The position numbers and the translations under genes are program-made. Shown here piece after piece: positions 23,684-31,833 of a stretch of 32,913 bases of DNA. The stretch spans positions 1 to 32,913 of the forward strand of contig WHSN01000025.1 of NCBI GenBank assembly GCA_009380045.1, written 5' to 3'. Numbering within the stretch: the stretch's first letter is position 1; each line of letters begins with the position of its first letter. The notes under the pieces are model-generated. The model had not been told where the DNA came from. It did not search any database and saw only the letters and a list, made by a program, of their open reading frames with translations. The stretch is from Luteitalea sp. GTDB lineage: Bacteria; Acidobacteriota; Vicinamibacteria; Vicinamibacterales; CAVVIG01.

Positions 23684-25513
23684 ATGAGCATTTTCCCCGT
23701 CGCAGTACAGTCGGCTACCCGGCTGCTGGCCCCGGTTCTCGTTGCCGTCGCAACCCTCACCGGCTGTGCCGGCGAGCCTCAAGAAGCCAGCCCTGATCCG
23801 CCACCGGCGTCCGCGGCCTCCTCGAGCGCCGTGGCAGCCGCTTCTGCGGGCGGGCCGGAGGATTGGTTCCTCGAGCGGGCCGAGGCCGTCGGACTCCGCT
23901 TCGTACATTTCAACGGCATGTCCGGGCAGTTCTATTTTCCTGAGACGATCCCGGCCGGTGTTGCGTTGTTCGACTACGACAACGACGGCGACCTGGATGT
24001 GTACCTGGTGCAGGGGCAGATGCTCGGCGAAGGGAAGACGCTCAGCCAGGCGCTGTTCCAGCCGGTCGGTCCGCTGCCGCCGAGGGGCCGGCTCTTTCGC
24101 AACGACCTGGATGTCCGCTCCGACGGGACCCGCACGCTGAATTTCACCGACGTGACCGACGCCAGCGGGATCGACGCCCGCGGATATGGCATGGGGGCGG
24201 CAACGGGGGACATCGACAACGACGGCTGCATCGACCTTTACCTGACGAACCTCGGCGTCAACCAGCTGTTTCAGAACCGCTGCGACGGCACGTTCACCGA
24301 CGTGTCGAAACCGAGCGGCACCGACCGTTCGGGTTGGGGCGTGTCCGCGTCGTTTGTGGACTACGACCGCGATGGCTGGCTGGATCTGTACGTCGGTAAC
24401 TACGTGCAGTACGACTTGGGGACCGACAAGCCGTGCACGAACCTGACCGGGAAGCGCGACTACTGTACGCCGGCCGTCTACCAGGCACAGCCGGACACGC
24501 TGTATCACAACGATCGCAACGGCAGGTTCACGGATGTGACGGCGAAGGCTCTGTCCGAGCCGTTCGGCCCGGCGCTCGGCGTCGTGAGCGCCGACTTCAA
24601 CAACGACGGCTGGCCCGACATCTTCGTCGGGAACGACACGGCGCCAAACCTGTTGTGGATCAACCAGCGCGATGGCACGTTCAAGAACACCGGGCTGATC
24701 TCGGGCGCCGCGGTGAGCTCGACCGGCAAGCCGGAGGCGAGCATGGGAGTTGACGCCGGCGATTACGACAATGACGGCGATGACGACCTGGTCGTCACGG
24801 TTCTCCCGGCGGAGGGGAGTAACCTGTTCGTCAACGACGGGACCGGGCTGTTCGAGGACCTGAGCGCGACCTCGCAGCTCGGCCCTGGCAGTCTCGGGTA
24901 CAGCGGCTTCGGCACGGCCTGGATCGACTTCGACAATGACGGCTGGCTCGACATCCTGACCGTGAATGGCGCGATTCAGGCCATTGAAGGTCGCGGGGAC
25001 GATCCCTTTCCGTACGCCGAGCGCAAGCTCCTGTTCCGCAATCGCGGCGACGGCCGGTTCGCGGACGTCACGAGCGAGGCCGGTGCCGCCTTCGCGGGGG
25101 CGGACGTGGGTCGCGGCGCGGCGTTCGGCGACATCGACAACGATGGGGACACCGACGTCCTCGTCGGCAATCTGAACGGTCCCGTCCGGCTCCTGCTCAA
25201 CAACATCGGCCACCGCAACCACAGCGTGTGTCTCAGGCTCGTGGGCGAGCGGCGAACGCCGGCCGCGGAAGGGCGTGACATGTTGGGGGCGCGGATCGAA
25301 GTGATTCGGGAGGGCAGGCCGACGCTCGTGCGCCGGGCGAGAACCGACGGGAGCTACGCCTCGGCCAACGACCCACGCGTGCTCGTCGGGCTCGGCGAGT
25401 CGACCGACCTGCCCACTATCCGCGTACGCTGGCCGGACGGGCGTGTTCAGCAGTGGCCGCGGGTCGCCATCGATCGGTGCACGACGCTCGAACAGGGCCC
25501 GGGCGCCCGGTGA
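23684..25513 (+). CDS. CRTAC1-like lipoprotein with FG-GAP/VCBS repeats and ASPIC/UnbV domain
   Basis: A 609-residue lipoprotein: lipobox LTGC after a hydrophobic stretch, then an alanine- and serine-rich linker. Seven calcium-binding FG-GAP/VCBS-type repeats follow, each with a D-x-(D/N)-x-D-G core: DYDNDGDLDVYL, DIDNDGCIDLYL, DYDRDGWLDLYV, DFNNDGWPDIFV, DYDNDGDDDLVV, DFDNDGWLDILT and DIDNDGDTDVLV. This predicts a seven-bladed propeller. The C-terminus (GARIEVIREG onward, with IRVRWPDGRVQ) is the ASPIC/UnbV domain. Such proteins probably act at the cell surface in binding or adhesion; function is unproven. ATG 23684 is chosen for the signal peptide; the ribosome binding site is weak. The TPR gene follows 168 bases later, a pairing commonly seen for this family. 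Confidence 0.9.
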   Translation: MSIFPVAVQSATRLLAPVLVAVATLTGCAGEPQEASPDPPPASAASSSAVAAASAGGPEDWFLERAEAVGLRFVHFNGMSGQFYFPETIPAGVALFDYDNDGDLDVYLVQGQMLGEGKTLSQALFQPVGPLPPRGRLFRNDLDVRSDGTRTLNFTDVTDASGIDARGYGMGAATGDIDNDGCIDLYLTNLGVNQLFQNRCDGTFTDVSKPSGTDRSGWGVSASFVDYDRDGWLDLYVGNYVQYDLGTDKPCTNLTGKRDYCTPAVYQAQPDTLYHNDRNGRFTDVTAKALSEPFGPALGVVSADFNNDGWPDIFVGNDTAPNLLWINQRDGTFKNTGLISGAAVSSTGKPEASMGVDAGDYDNDGDDDLVVTVLPAEGSNLFVNDGTGLFEDLSATSQLGPGSLGYSGFGTAWIDFDNDGWLDILTVNGAIQAIEGRGDDPFPYAERKLLFRNRGDGRFADVTSEAGAAFAGADVGRGAAFGDIDNDGDTDVLVGNLNGPVRLLLNNIGHRNHSVCLRLVGERRTPAAEGRDMLGARIEVIREGRPTLVRRARTDGSYASANDPRVLVGLGESTDLPTIRVRWPDGRVQQWPRVAIDRCTTLEQGPGAR

Positions 25514-25541
25514 CAGAAGCGACGCGAAGGAGCGCGCAGGC

Positions 25542-25579
25542 GATGAGTGACCGATGAGTGACCAATGAGTGACCGATGA
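25542..25579 (+). repeat. 11-bp tandem repeat, three copies and a partial fourth
   Basis: GATGAGTGACC occurs at 25542-25552 and 25553-25563, AATGAGTGACC at 25564-25574, followed by GATGATGAC. It lies in the 168-base gap between the CRTAC1-like and TPR genes, which otherwise holds only short GTGTCG/CGACAC inverted arms near 25585-25610. Confidence 0.8.
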
Positions 25580-25681
25580 TGACGTAGTGTCGTGGCCCCG
25601 CCTCGCGACACGCGTCCTCGTTGAGGTTTCTGCGAGCTCGGCGGCGATCATTGTGACCCGCCGTTGCTGGATCTCCACGCG

Positions 25682-27322
25682 ATGATGAAGAGTGGACTAG
25701 TGACCGGGATTGGAGCGGTTTGCGTGTCGGCCGCGCTGGCTGGTGCGTGCCGGTCCGGTGACCAGGCAGCACCATCGGTTTCGGGGGGCCGCGTGACGCT
25801 GAAGCCGCCAGTGGGGCGGGAGCTGCGAGAGGTGTCATTGCCAGACGTCTCGCAGATGGAGGCGTCGGTGCGGACGCAGGTGCTGGAACGCGCCGCGTCG
25901 GTGAGGTCGGCGATCGACTCCGCCGGCGCCCGGCCGTCCGAGCTCGCCTTTGCCTACGGAGAGTTGGGCAAGCTGCTGATGGCCGCCGAGCAGGTGGAGG
26001 CGGCCGAAAGCTGCTACTTGAATGCAGCGGTGCTCGCTCCGGAGGATCGGCGCTGGCCCTACTATCTCGGCCACCTGTACAGAATCAGAGGGCCGCTGCC
26101 GAAATCGGCGGCCGCGTTCGAACGGGCGCTGCAGCTGCAGCCGAACGACGTCGCCACGATCGTCTGGCTCGGCGAGGTGTATCTCGCCCAGGGCCGGGCG
26201 GAAGAGGCCGACTCGACGTTCGCGAAGGCCCTGACGATCGAGGCTGGGTCGGTGCCTGCGCACTTCGGCGCCGGCCGTGCGGCGCTGGAGAGAAAGGACT
26301 ACGCGCGCGCGGCCAAGCACCTGGAGCAGGCCCTCGCCGCCAGCCCCCACGCGACGGCCGCCCACTACCCGCTCGCCATGGCCTATCGCGGCTTGCGGGA
26401 TCTGACGAAGGCGGAAGCCCACCTGCGGCAGCGGGGCGACATCCAGATCCACCCGGCCGATCCGCTGATGAGAGACCTGGACGAGCTGCTGCAGAGTCCA
26501 AAGGCGTACGACATGCGAGGAGGTCGCGCCCTCGAGACCGGCGACTTCGCCGGCGCCGCAGACTACTTTCGCAAGGGGCTGGCCCTGGAGCCTGGCAACG
26601 CGTCGCTGCGGCTCCGTCTCGGGACCGCGTTGTTTCAGATGGGAGATGCGGGCGGCGCGCTGGAGCAGTTCGAACAGGTGGTGCAAACCTCGCCGCAGTA
26701 CGCGCGCGGTCACTACAGCCTTGCCGTCCTCCTCGCCGCGAGTGGCCGGCGTCAGGAAGCGATCGACCGGTTCCGAGCGGCGGTCAAGTACGAGCCGTGG
26801 TATGTCCAGGCACGCGTCGGGCTGGCCGGTTCCTTGAGAGAGAGCGGACGGCTGGGAGAGGCGCTGGCCGAGTACGAAGCGGCGCGCCGCATGAATCCGA
26901 GCTCCGCCGGGGCGGCGCTCGGTTACGCGATGACGCTTGTGCGCCTGGAGCGGTATCAGGAGGCACGGGATATCTTGACCGAGGCGATGGCGCTCAACCC
27001 CGCTGATCCGGTCTTCCCCCACTCGCTGGCTCGCCTGCTCGCGGCTGCGCCCGACTCGCGCATCCGGGATGGCCGCCGGGCGCTGGCGTTGGTCGAGGGC
27101 TTGCTGAAGAGCCAGCAGACGCTGGAGCTGGGCGAAGCCCTCGCGATGTCGCTCGCCGAGCTGGGGCAGTACGAGCAGGCGGTGACCGTGCAGCGTGACG
27201 TGATCGCGGCGGCCGGGAAGGCCGGCCTCGATCACGTGGCGCGCCTCATGGGCGACAACCTCGAGCTGTACCAGCGGCGCGAGCCCTGCCGGACGCCGTG
27301 GCGAAACGGCGAGATGCCTTAG
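25682..27322 (+). CDS. Exported TPR-repeat protein
   Basis: A 546-residue protein with a signal sequence ending in LAGACRSG, a possible though imperfect lipobox. About ten tetratricopeptide repeats fill most of the rest, for example AFAYGELGKLLMAAEQVEAA, KSAAAFERALQLQPND, YARAAKHLEQALAASPHATA, FAGAADYFRKGLALEPGNAS, GGALEQFEQVVQTSPQYARG and YQEARDILTEAMALNPADPV. TPR arrays are scaffolds for protein contacts. Its place behind the ASPIC/UnbV lipoprotein suggests the two form an envelope assembly. ATG 25682 or 25685 is chosen on the signal sequence; a TTG at 25664 would add six residues. The ribosome binding site is weak. Confidence 0.9.
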   Translation: MMKSGLVTGIGAVCVSAALAGACRSGDQAAPSVSGGRVTLKPPVGRELREVSLPDVSQMEASVRTQVLERAASVRSAIDSAGARPSELAFAYGELGKLLMAAEQVEAAESCYLNAAVLAPEDRRWPYYLGHLYRIRGPLPKSAAAFERALQLQPNDVATIVWLGEVYLAQGRAEEADSTFAKALTIEAGSVPAHFGAGRAALERKDYARAAKHLEQALAASPHATAAHYPLAMAYRGLRDLTKAEAHLRQRGDIQIHPADPLMRDLDELLQSPKAYDMRGGRALETGDFAGAADYFRKGLALEPGNASLRLRLGTALFQMGDAGGALEQFEQVVQTSPQYARGHYSLAVLLAASGRRQEAIDRFRAAVKYEPWYVQARVGLAGSLRESGRLGEALAEYEAARRMNPSSAGAALGYAMTLVRLERYQEARDILTEAMALNPADPVFPHSLARLLAAAPDSRIRDGRRALALVEGLLKSQQTLELGEALAMSLAELGQYEQAVTVQRDVIAAAGKAGLDHVARLMGDNLELYQRREPCRTPWRNGEMP

Positions 27323-27409
27323 AAACAGGTGTGGGCGGGGTCCCGACAGGATTAGAATGGCGCGAGTCAAACAATGTGCCCTGCCGGGCGGAAAGAAGGC
27401 ACTGATCAA

Positions 27410-28456
27410 ATGCGGCCCCAGTTCTTCGCGCGCGTCGGTTTATGCGCCCTGATCTCGTGCTCCCTGTCGCTCGCCTCGCCTGACGCGTCGGCCCAAACCC
27501 CCTCGTCGTCCACAACCCCAGCCGCTCAGAAGAGTTGGACGCCCCCCAGGACACCAGACGGCCAGCCCGATCTGCAGGGGGTCTGGGATTACCGCACGGT
27601 CACGCCGCTCGAACGTCCGGACGACCTGGCCGGCAAAGCGTCGCTGACAGATGAGGAAATCGCGGAGTACGAGCGGCAGCAGGCTGCGACCCGCGATCGC
27701 GATCGTCGGGACGGCTCGGCGCAGGCCGACGTGCAGCGCGCCTACAACCAGTTCTGGTGGGATTTCGGCACCAAGGTCGCCGGCAACCAGACGTCCCTGA
27801 TTGTCGACCCGCCAAACGGCAAGATTCCTCCCCGTACCCCGGAAGGTGAGAAGAGGACGTCAGCCCAGAGGGGCTTCCAGACCAACAGTGCTCGCGAGGA
27901 AGGAAGCGTCGGCCGCGGGTTCGACTCTTACACCGACCGGCCTCTCGGGGAGCGCTGCATTCTGTGGGGCGTCGCCGGGCCGCCGATGATGCCGGGCGCG
28001 TACAACAACAACGTGCAGCTCTTCCAGTCGAAAGACTACGTGGTCATCTTCAACGAGATGATCCATGAGCACCGGATGGTCCCGCTCGACGGACGTCCGC
28101 ACCTCGCTGGGAACGTCCGGCAGTGGATGGGCGACTCGCGTGGCCGGTGGGACGGGGACACGCTGGTCGTGGACACGACCAATTTCTCGAACAAGACCAG
28201 CTTCCGCGGCGCCAGCGACAAGCTGCACCTCGTCGAGCGCTTCACGCGGGTCGCGCCGGACACGCTCGTCTACGAATATACGGTTGACGATCCGGCCACC
28301 TTCACCAGGCCCTGGACCGTACGGCTCCCGATGGTCAAGTCGAACGAGCCGATCTACGAGTACGCGTGCCACGAGGGAAATTACGCGCTGCCCCACGCCC
28401 TCGAAGGATCGCGAAACCTCGAGAAGGCCGCCGCCAAGCAGAAAAGCTCCCGTTAG
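27410..28456 (+). CDS. Secreted PDLQGxW-family protein (copy 2), function unknown
   Basis: A protein of about 348 residues with signal peptide cleavage near ASA|QT, then TPPRTPDGQPDLQGVWDYRT and TPLERPDDLAGKASLTDEE. Conserved later blocks are AYNQFWWDFGTKVAGNQTSL, IVDPPNGKIPPRTPEGEKR, GERCILWG, MIHEHRMVPLDGRPHLAGN, RQWMGDSRGRWDGDTLVVD and YEYACHEGNYAL. The tail is lysine- and alanine-rich (LEKAAAKQKSSR), as in copy 3. ATG 27410 is preferred over 27374 because it gives a normal signal peptide. It lies 87 bases downstream of the TPR gene and could be read from the same transcript. No function is known to me. Confidence 0.87.
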   Translation: MRPQFFARVGLCALISCSLSLASPDASAQTPSSSTTPAAQKSWTPPRTPDGQPDLQGVWDYRTVTPLERPDDLAGKASLTDEEIAEYERQQAATRDRDRRDGSAQADVQRAYNQFWWDFGTKVAGNQTSLIVDPPNGKIPPRTPEGEKRTSAQRGFQTNSAREEGSVGRGFDSYTDRPLGERCILWGVAGPPMMPGAYNNNVQLFQSKDYVVIFNEMIHEHRMVPLDGRPHLAGNVRQWMGDSRGRWDGDTLVVDTTNFSNKTSFRGASDKLHLVERFTRVAPDTLVYEYTVDDPATFTRPWTVRLPMVKSNEPIYEYACHEGNYALPHALEGSRNLEKAAAKQKSSR

Positions 28457-28474
28457 TTTCGTCGTCAGCTCCGT

Positions 28475-28499
28475 CGCCCGGCAGCGTGCCCGCCGGGCG
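28475..28499 (+). terminator. GC-rich hairpin after PDLQGxW copy 2
   Basis: Perfect 8-bp arms CGCCCGGC (28475-28482) and GCCGGGCG (28492-28499) around a 9-base loop, 18 bases after the stop. There is no T-run. It separates convergent genes. Confidence 0.5.
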
Positions 28500-28593
28500 C
28501 AATTCCTGCCGGGCGGCACGCGAGCTCCGAAGGATTCAGGTCGAGACGAGATGCAGGTTGAGGGAGGACCGGGAGCGCGTCCAATAGCCGCCG

Positions 28594-29184
28594 TTACATC
28601 AACACGAACGGAGGCATGGTTTCCGCGGACGGCACCGGCATCGCGTCCATCTCGGGACTGCGCTTCACTTCGTCCCGGGTGATCGCGACCTCGATTGTGC
28701 GATCCGTCCAATCGATGGAGCGGAGCACGCTCGGAACGACCGCCACCCATTTGCCGCCAATCCAGTTGCTGGTGTCGACAACGAGATAGCAGATGCGCCA
28801 GCTTGCCTCGTCGATGAGCAGGTCGTCGACGTGGCCGATGTCGCCGTCGGTGGCCTTGAGGTGAAAACCCATCAATTGGTCGGTGTTCCGCGTCTGACCT
28901 GAAGCGGGGCGGGTCGGCCGCAGGTCGGCGTCGCCGCCGACCTCAGCACTGTCGCGAATCTCGCGCTGGCCGATGTTCGCGACCAGCATGGCGATGTTCC
29001 AATTCGGTCGAATCGAGGTCGGCGAGACGAGTACCGAGCCTTCCTTCAACGCCTTGTCGCGGCCGATGATGAGATGGCGGACCGTCCAATCCTTCTCGTC
29101 GAAGTAGAGCCCTTCCACGACACCAAGATCGCCGTCGGTCCCGCGAACGAGCGTTCCCTTCAGCCGTCGATCCCTGTGCAACAT
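28594..29184 (-). CDS. Protein with two PRC-barrel domains
   Basis: A 196-residue soluble protein. The first PRC-barrel lies at about residues 5-75 (GTLVRGTDGDLGVVEGLYFD, then WTVRHLIIGRDK and VLVSPTSI). The second is at about 100-170 (LMGFHLKATDGDIGHVDDLL, then WRICYLVVDTSNW and WVAVVPSVLRSI). The linker between them is acidic and proline-rich. PRC-barrels occur in photosynthetic reaction centre subunit H and in RimM; stand-alone pairs like this one are common and are often linked to stress or membrane association, without a defined reaction. AGGAG 7 bases before the ATG supports the start. A perfect hairpin at 29206-29231 separates it from the upstream gene. Confidence 0.88.
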   Translation of the reverse strand: MLHRDRRLKGTLVRGTDGDLGVVEGLYFDEKDWTVRHLIIGRDKALKEGSVLVSPTSIRPNWNIAMLVANIGQREIRDSAEVGGDADLRPTRPASGQTRNTDQLMGFHLKATDGDIGHVDDLLIDEASWRICYLVVDTSNWIGGKWVAVVPSVLRSIDWTDRTIEVAITRDEVKRSPEMDAMPVPSAETMPPFVLM

Positions 29185-29205
29185 CGCGTGTCTCCTGGGG
29201 TGTTG

Positions 29206-29231
29206 AGGCGGACCTCGTGTGAGGTCCGCCT
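29206..29231 (-). terminator. Perfect 11-bp hairpin between PDLQGxW copy 3 and the PRC-barrel gene
   Basis: AGGCGGACCTC (29206-29216) and GAGGTCCGCCT (29221-29231) form a perfect stem with a GTGT loop, beginning 6 bases after the stop at 29238. It is likely the terminator of 29238-30296, although no long T-run follows on either strand. Confidence 0.65.
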
Positions 29232-29237
29232 TGGCAC

Positions 29238-30296
29238 TTACCTCGAGCTCTTGGCCGGCGCCTTCTCGAGCGCCCGGTGTCCGCTGAGGGCGCCCGACAG
29301 GCCTTCGTTCCCCTCATGGCAGGCCATCTCGAAAATCGGATCTGGCGTGGATCGCAGAAGAAGCGTCGCCGTCCAGGGCTTCGTCCAGGTGGACGGGTCG
29401 TTCACGGTGACGTCCCACTGAATCGTCTTCGGGCCAATCCGCGTGTACCGCTCGACCACCTTCAGGTTCTCGCTGGAGAGCCCCTGGAAGCGGCTCTTGT
29501 CGGAGAAATTCGTCGTCTCCACGACCAGCGTGTCGCCTTCCCAGCGGCCGCGGGGATCGCCGTGCCACTGTCGAACAGCTGGACTGAGATGCGGACGCCC
29601 GTCGAGGGGGACAAGCCGCACGTCGTGGATCATCTCCTGACCAATCGCCACCTGGTTGCGGCTCTGGAAGATCTGGAAGTAGCTGTTGTAGCCGGCGCCC
29701 AGCCTGGGCACGCCGAAGGTGACGCACCGATGGCTGAGCGGCAGATCCTCGGGGCCGTCGGCCGGGTGCAGCTTCCTGTACTCCGCCGCCGCGGCCTGCC
29801 GTTCCTTGGCCTGGGGCGTCAGCTCCGGCACTCTGCCATCCGGCGGGTCGGTGATGAGCGCCGTTCGATTGTCGAACTCGCGCTCGACGATCCAGAAGTG
29901 ATTGTAATTGCCGGTTTGCGTGTCGGTTGACTTGAAGTCCTTGGCCTCCTTGAGGACGGCCAGGTAGACGCTGTCGCCGAAGGCGGCATCGGTCTCGCCG
30001 TTGAAGAGCTCGCCGGCCCGCCTCTTGAGCACCGCCACTTCCGCCTCGGTGAGGAATTTCCGTCCTTCGAGCTCTTTGGGCCGTTCGAGCGGCGTCGCGT
30101 CGTTGTTCGCCCAGACGCCCTGCAGGTCGGGATGGCCATCGGGAGTGCGCGGCACCACGTACGCGGGTGCGGCCGGGGCCTTGGCGGCTGCGTCAGCGGC
30201 GGGCGCCTGTCCCGCGATCGTGCTCGATGACAGCGAGACGACGATCATGACGACTCCGAACGCTCCAAGTGACGCTGCGATCAGTCGATGTTTCAT
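29238..30296 (-). CDS. Secreted PDLQGxW-family protein (copy 3), function unknown
   Basis: A protein of about 352 residues with a signal peptide ending near IAGQA and an alanine-rich linker, then YVVPRTPDGHPDLQGVWANN and TPLERPKELEGRKFLTEAE. Shared blocks are LITDPPDGRVPELTPQAKER, RCVTFG, VRLVPLDGRPHLSPAVRQW, RGRWEGDTLVVETTNFSDKS and FEMACHEGNEGL. It differs from copies 1 and 2 by an insertion of about 15 residues after the LTEAE block and by HGDPRGRW where they have MGDSRGRW or LGDSRGRW. GAGGAGG 5 bases before ATG 30296 decides the start over 30344. It is divergent from the cytochrome/HupE operon across a repeat-rich region. Confidence 0.87.
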   Translation of the reverse strand: MKHRLIAASLGAFGVVMIVVSLSSSTIAGQAPAADAAAKAPAAPAYVVPRTPDGHPDLQGVWANNDATPLERPKELEGRKFLTEAEVAVLKRRAGELFNGETDAAFGDSVYLAVLKEAKDFKSTDTQTGNYNHFWIVEREFDNRTALITDPPDGRVPELTPQAKERQAAAAEYRKLHPADGPEDLPLSHRCVTFGVPRLGAGYNSYFQIFQSRNQVAIGQEMIHDVRLVPLDGRPHLSPAVRQWHGDPRGRWEGDTLVVETTNFSDKSRFQGLSSENLKVVERYTRIGPKTIQWDVTVNDPSTWTKPWTATLLLRSTPDPIFEMACHEGNEGLSGALSGHRALEKAPAKSSR

Positions 30297-30346
30297 CTGG
30301 TCCTCCTCAGCCCGGTTCACGCCCAGGTTGCTCCCACGGGTCACGG

Positions 30347-30368
30347 TCTCGTTCTCAGTGGAACGAGA
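30347..30368. promoter_or_regulatory. 8-bp inverted repeat at the edge of a 19-bp repeat array
   Basis: TCTCGTTC (30347-30354) and GAACGAGA (30361-30368) are perfect arms around TCAGTG. The right arm is the core of each 19-bp repeat that follows, so the left arm is an inverted half-copy of the same site. Confidence 0.45.
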
Positions 30369-30415
30369 GAAGATTGCTGGAACGAGAGAAGATTGCTGGA
30401 ACGAGAGAAGATTGC
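30359..30415 (+). repeat. Three perfect tandem copies of a 19-bp repeat
   Basis: TGGAACGAGAGAAGATTGC is repeated exactly at 30359-30377, 30378-30396 and 30397-30415. It lies between divergent genes, 63-119 bases upstream of PDLQGxW copy 3 and about 230 upstream of the cytochrome gene. Perfect identity implies recent duplication or selection. It may be an operator array or a simple slippage product. Confidence 0.9.
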
Positions 30416-30423
30416 TCCGGAAC

Positions 30424-30437
30424 TGACATGCATGTCA
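30424..30437. promoter_or_regulatory. Perfect 14-bp palindrome
   Basis: TGACATGCATGTCA reads the same on both strands. It lies 9 bases after the 19-bp repeat array in the same divergent gap. The remainder of the gap (30438-30643) holds no gene and no clear promoter that I can defend. Confidence 0.45.
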
Positions 30438-30643
30438 ACGCCAAAGCCTCGCCGGCGCGGCGAAGGACACGGCGTTCTCCCGTCCACGGAAGCTCCGGCC
30501 GGGAAGCGGAGCTGTTTGCTCGGCTGGCCCGATGATCTATTCTCCTATAAGCGTCTCCCATAAGCAGCGCGATTTTGAAGTCGCGATCAGGTGGCCCACG
30601 ACATACTATACGCCTCGCGGGTCACGATCAGAAAGGAATCGAG

Positions 30644-31108
30644 ATGTGCAAGCAGGGAATCATGTTGGCGCTCGGTCTCATCCTCGTCGGCTGCGGTGAG
30701 GCTCAGCAGGCGCCGCCGTTCACCCCGGTCGCCGACACCAAGCTGCTGATGGAGTCGGTCATCGACCCGGCTGCCGACGTGGTGTGGGATTCGGTCAAGA
30801 CGATCATCACGGCGGAGGGAATGGAGGAGATTCGGCCGCACACCGAGGAGCAGTGGACCGCGGTCCGCAACGCCGCCATGGTGGTCACCGAATCGGGCAA
30901 CCTGCTCATGATGGCGCCGCGTGCGGTGGACAGCGACGAATGGATGAAAGCGGCGCAAGCGATGGTCGAGACCGGCCAGCAGGCGATTCGAGCGATCGAG
31001 AAGAGGGATGCGGACGAGCTGTTCGTTGTCGGCGGCTACATCTACGACTCGTGCACCAATTGCCACTCGAAGTACATCGACGAAATCGTCAACGCACAGA
31101 CCAATTGA
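30644..31108 (+). CDS. Cytochrome c' -like lipoprotein
   Basis: A 154-residue protein with a clean lipobox, LVGC, so it is anchored in a membrane. The mature domain opens VADTKLLMESVIDPAADVVW and includes EEQWTAVRNAAMVVTESGNL and the single haem motif CTNCH at about residue 137, near the C-terminus. This is the class II cytochrome layout and makes it a shorter, lipid-anchored paralogue of 12913-13539. AAGGA 7 bases before ATG 30644 decides the start; the frame to 30575 would spoil the signal peptide. It is followed after 35 bases by the HupE-like gene and probably forms an operon with it. Confidence 0.88.
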   Translation: MCKQGIMLALGLILVGCGEAQQAPPFTPVADTKLLMESVIDPAADVVWDSVKTIITAEGMEEIRPHTEEQWTAVRNAAMVVTESGNLLMMAPRAVDSDEWMKAAQAMVETGQQAIRAIEKRDADELFVVGGYIYDSCTNCHSKYIDEIVNAQTN

Positions 31109-31143
31109 GCAGTCTGGCCCTGCGAGAAGAACGGCGGCGCGTC

Positions 31144-31833
31144 ATGCGTCACGCCACCGGGTGGGCGGCAGCCGTCCTCGTGTCGATGCTGTTCCCGGCT
31201 CTCCTGTGCGCGCACCCGATGACCGGCCAGAATGCGACGTTCGTGCAGGGCGTTCAGGGCACCGCCGTCGCGCCGTTTCTCTATCTCGGCGCGAAGCACA
31301 TGGTGACCGGCTACGATCACCTGGCCTTCCTGGTCGGCGTGATTTTCTTTTTGTACCGATTGAAAGACGTCGTCGCCTACGTCAGCCTGTTCACCATCGG
31401 CCACAGTCTGACGCTGCTTCTGGGCGTGCTCGGCCGGGTCGGCGCCAACGCCTACATCGTCGACGCGATCATCGGGCTGTCGGTGGTGTACAAGGCGTTC
31501 GACAACCTGGGAGGCTTTGAACGTCTGTTCGGCGTTCGTCCGAACACGAAGCTCGCGGTGCTGGTGTTCGGGCTGTTCCATGGATTCGGGCTCGCCACCA
31601 AGCTCCAGGAATTCGAGCTGTCGCCGAACGGGCTGGTGGTCAACATTCTGAGCTTCAACGTCGGCGTGGAGATCGGTCAAATCCTGGCGCTCACCGCCGT
31701 GCTGCTGGCGTTCAGTCTGTGGCGCTCGCGCGCCAGTTTCGTTCGATACGCGTTCGTCACCAATGGGGCGCTGATGGCCGTCGGGTTCGCCCTTGCAGGA
31801 CAGCACGCGGTCGGATATGTATTGTCCCAATGA
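31144..31833 (+). CDS. HupE/UreJ-family membrane protein
   Basis: A 229-residue membrane protein with a cleavable-type N-terminal hydrophobic stretch ending ALLCAHPM and about six further transmembrane segments. Family signatures are HMVTGYDHLAFLVGVIFF, FTIGHSLTLLLGVL, FGLFHGFGLATKLQEFEL and ILSFNVGVEIGQILAL. The histidines in GYDHL, GHS and FHGF are the conserved putative metal ligands. HupE and UreJ are nickel (or cobalt) permeases of hydrogenase and urease clusters. No hydrogenase or urease gene is present here, so the cargo is uncertain; a metal for a haem or other metalloprotein is an inference. It overlaps the next gene by 4 bases. Confidence 0.88.
   Translation: MRHATGWAAAVLVSMLFPALLCAHPMTGQNATFVQGVQGTAVAPFLYLGAKHMVTGYDHLAFLVGVIFFLYRLKDVVAYVSLFTIGHSLTLLLGVLGRVGANAYIVDAIIGLSVVYKAFDNLGGFERLFGVRPNTKLAVLVFGLFHGFGLATKLQEFELSPNGLVVNILSFNVGVEIGQILALTAVLLAFSLWRSRASFVRYAFVTNGALMAVGFALAGQHAVGYVLSQ

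Noticed and set aside
23516-25678. 720-codon open frame on the minus strand
   Set aside because: It is antisense to the CRTAC1-like gene. Its regular valine/aspartate-rich repeats are the complement of the D-x-D-x-D-G repeats, and it has no domain or start signal of its own.
25835-27409. 524-codon open frame on the minus strand
   Set aside because: It is antisense to the TPR gene; composition is that of a shadow frame.
30269-30563. Frames reading through the 19-bp repeats (repeated WNERRLLEREKIAGT-like peptide)
   Set aside because: The peptide repeat is only the translation of the DNA tandem repeat. Since 19 is not a multiple of three the frame changes each copy, and there is no ribosome binding site.
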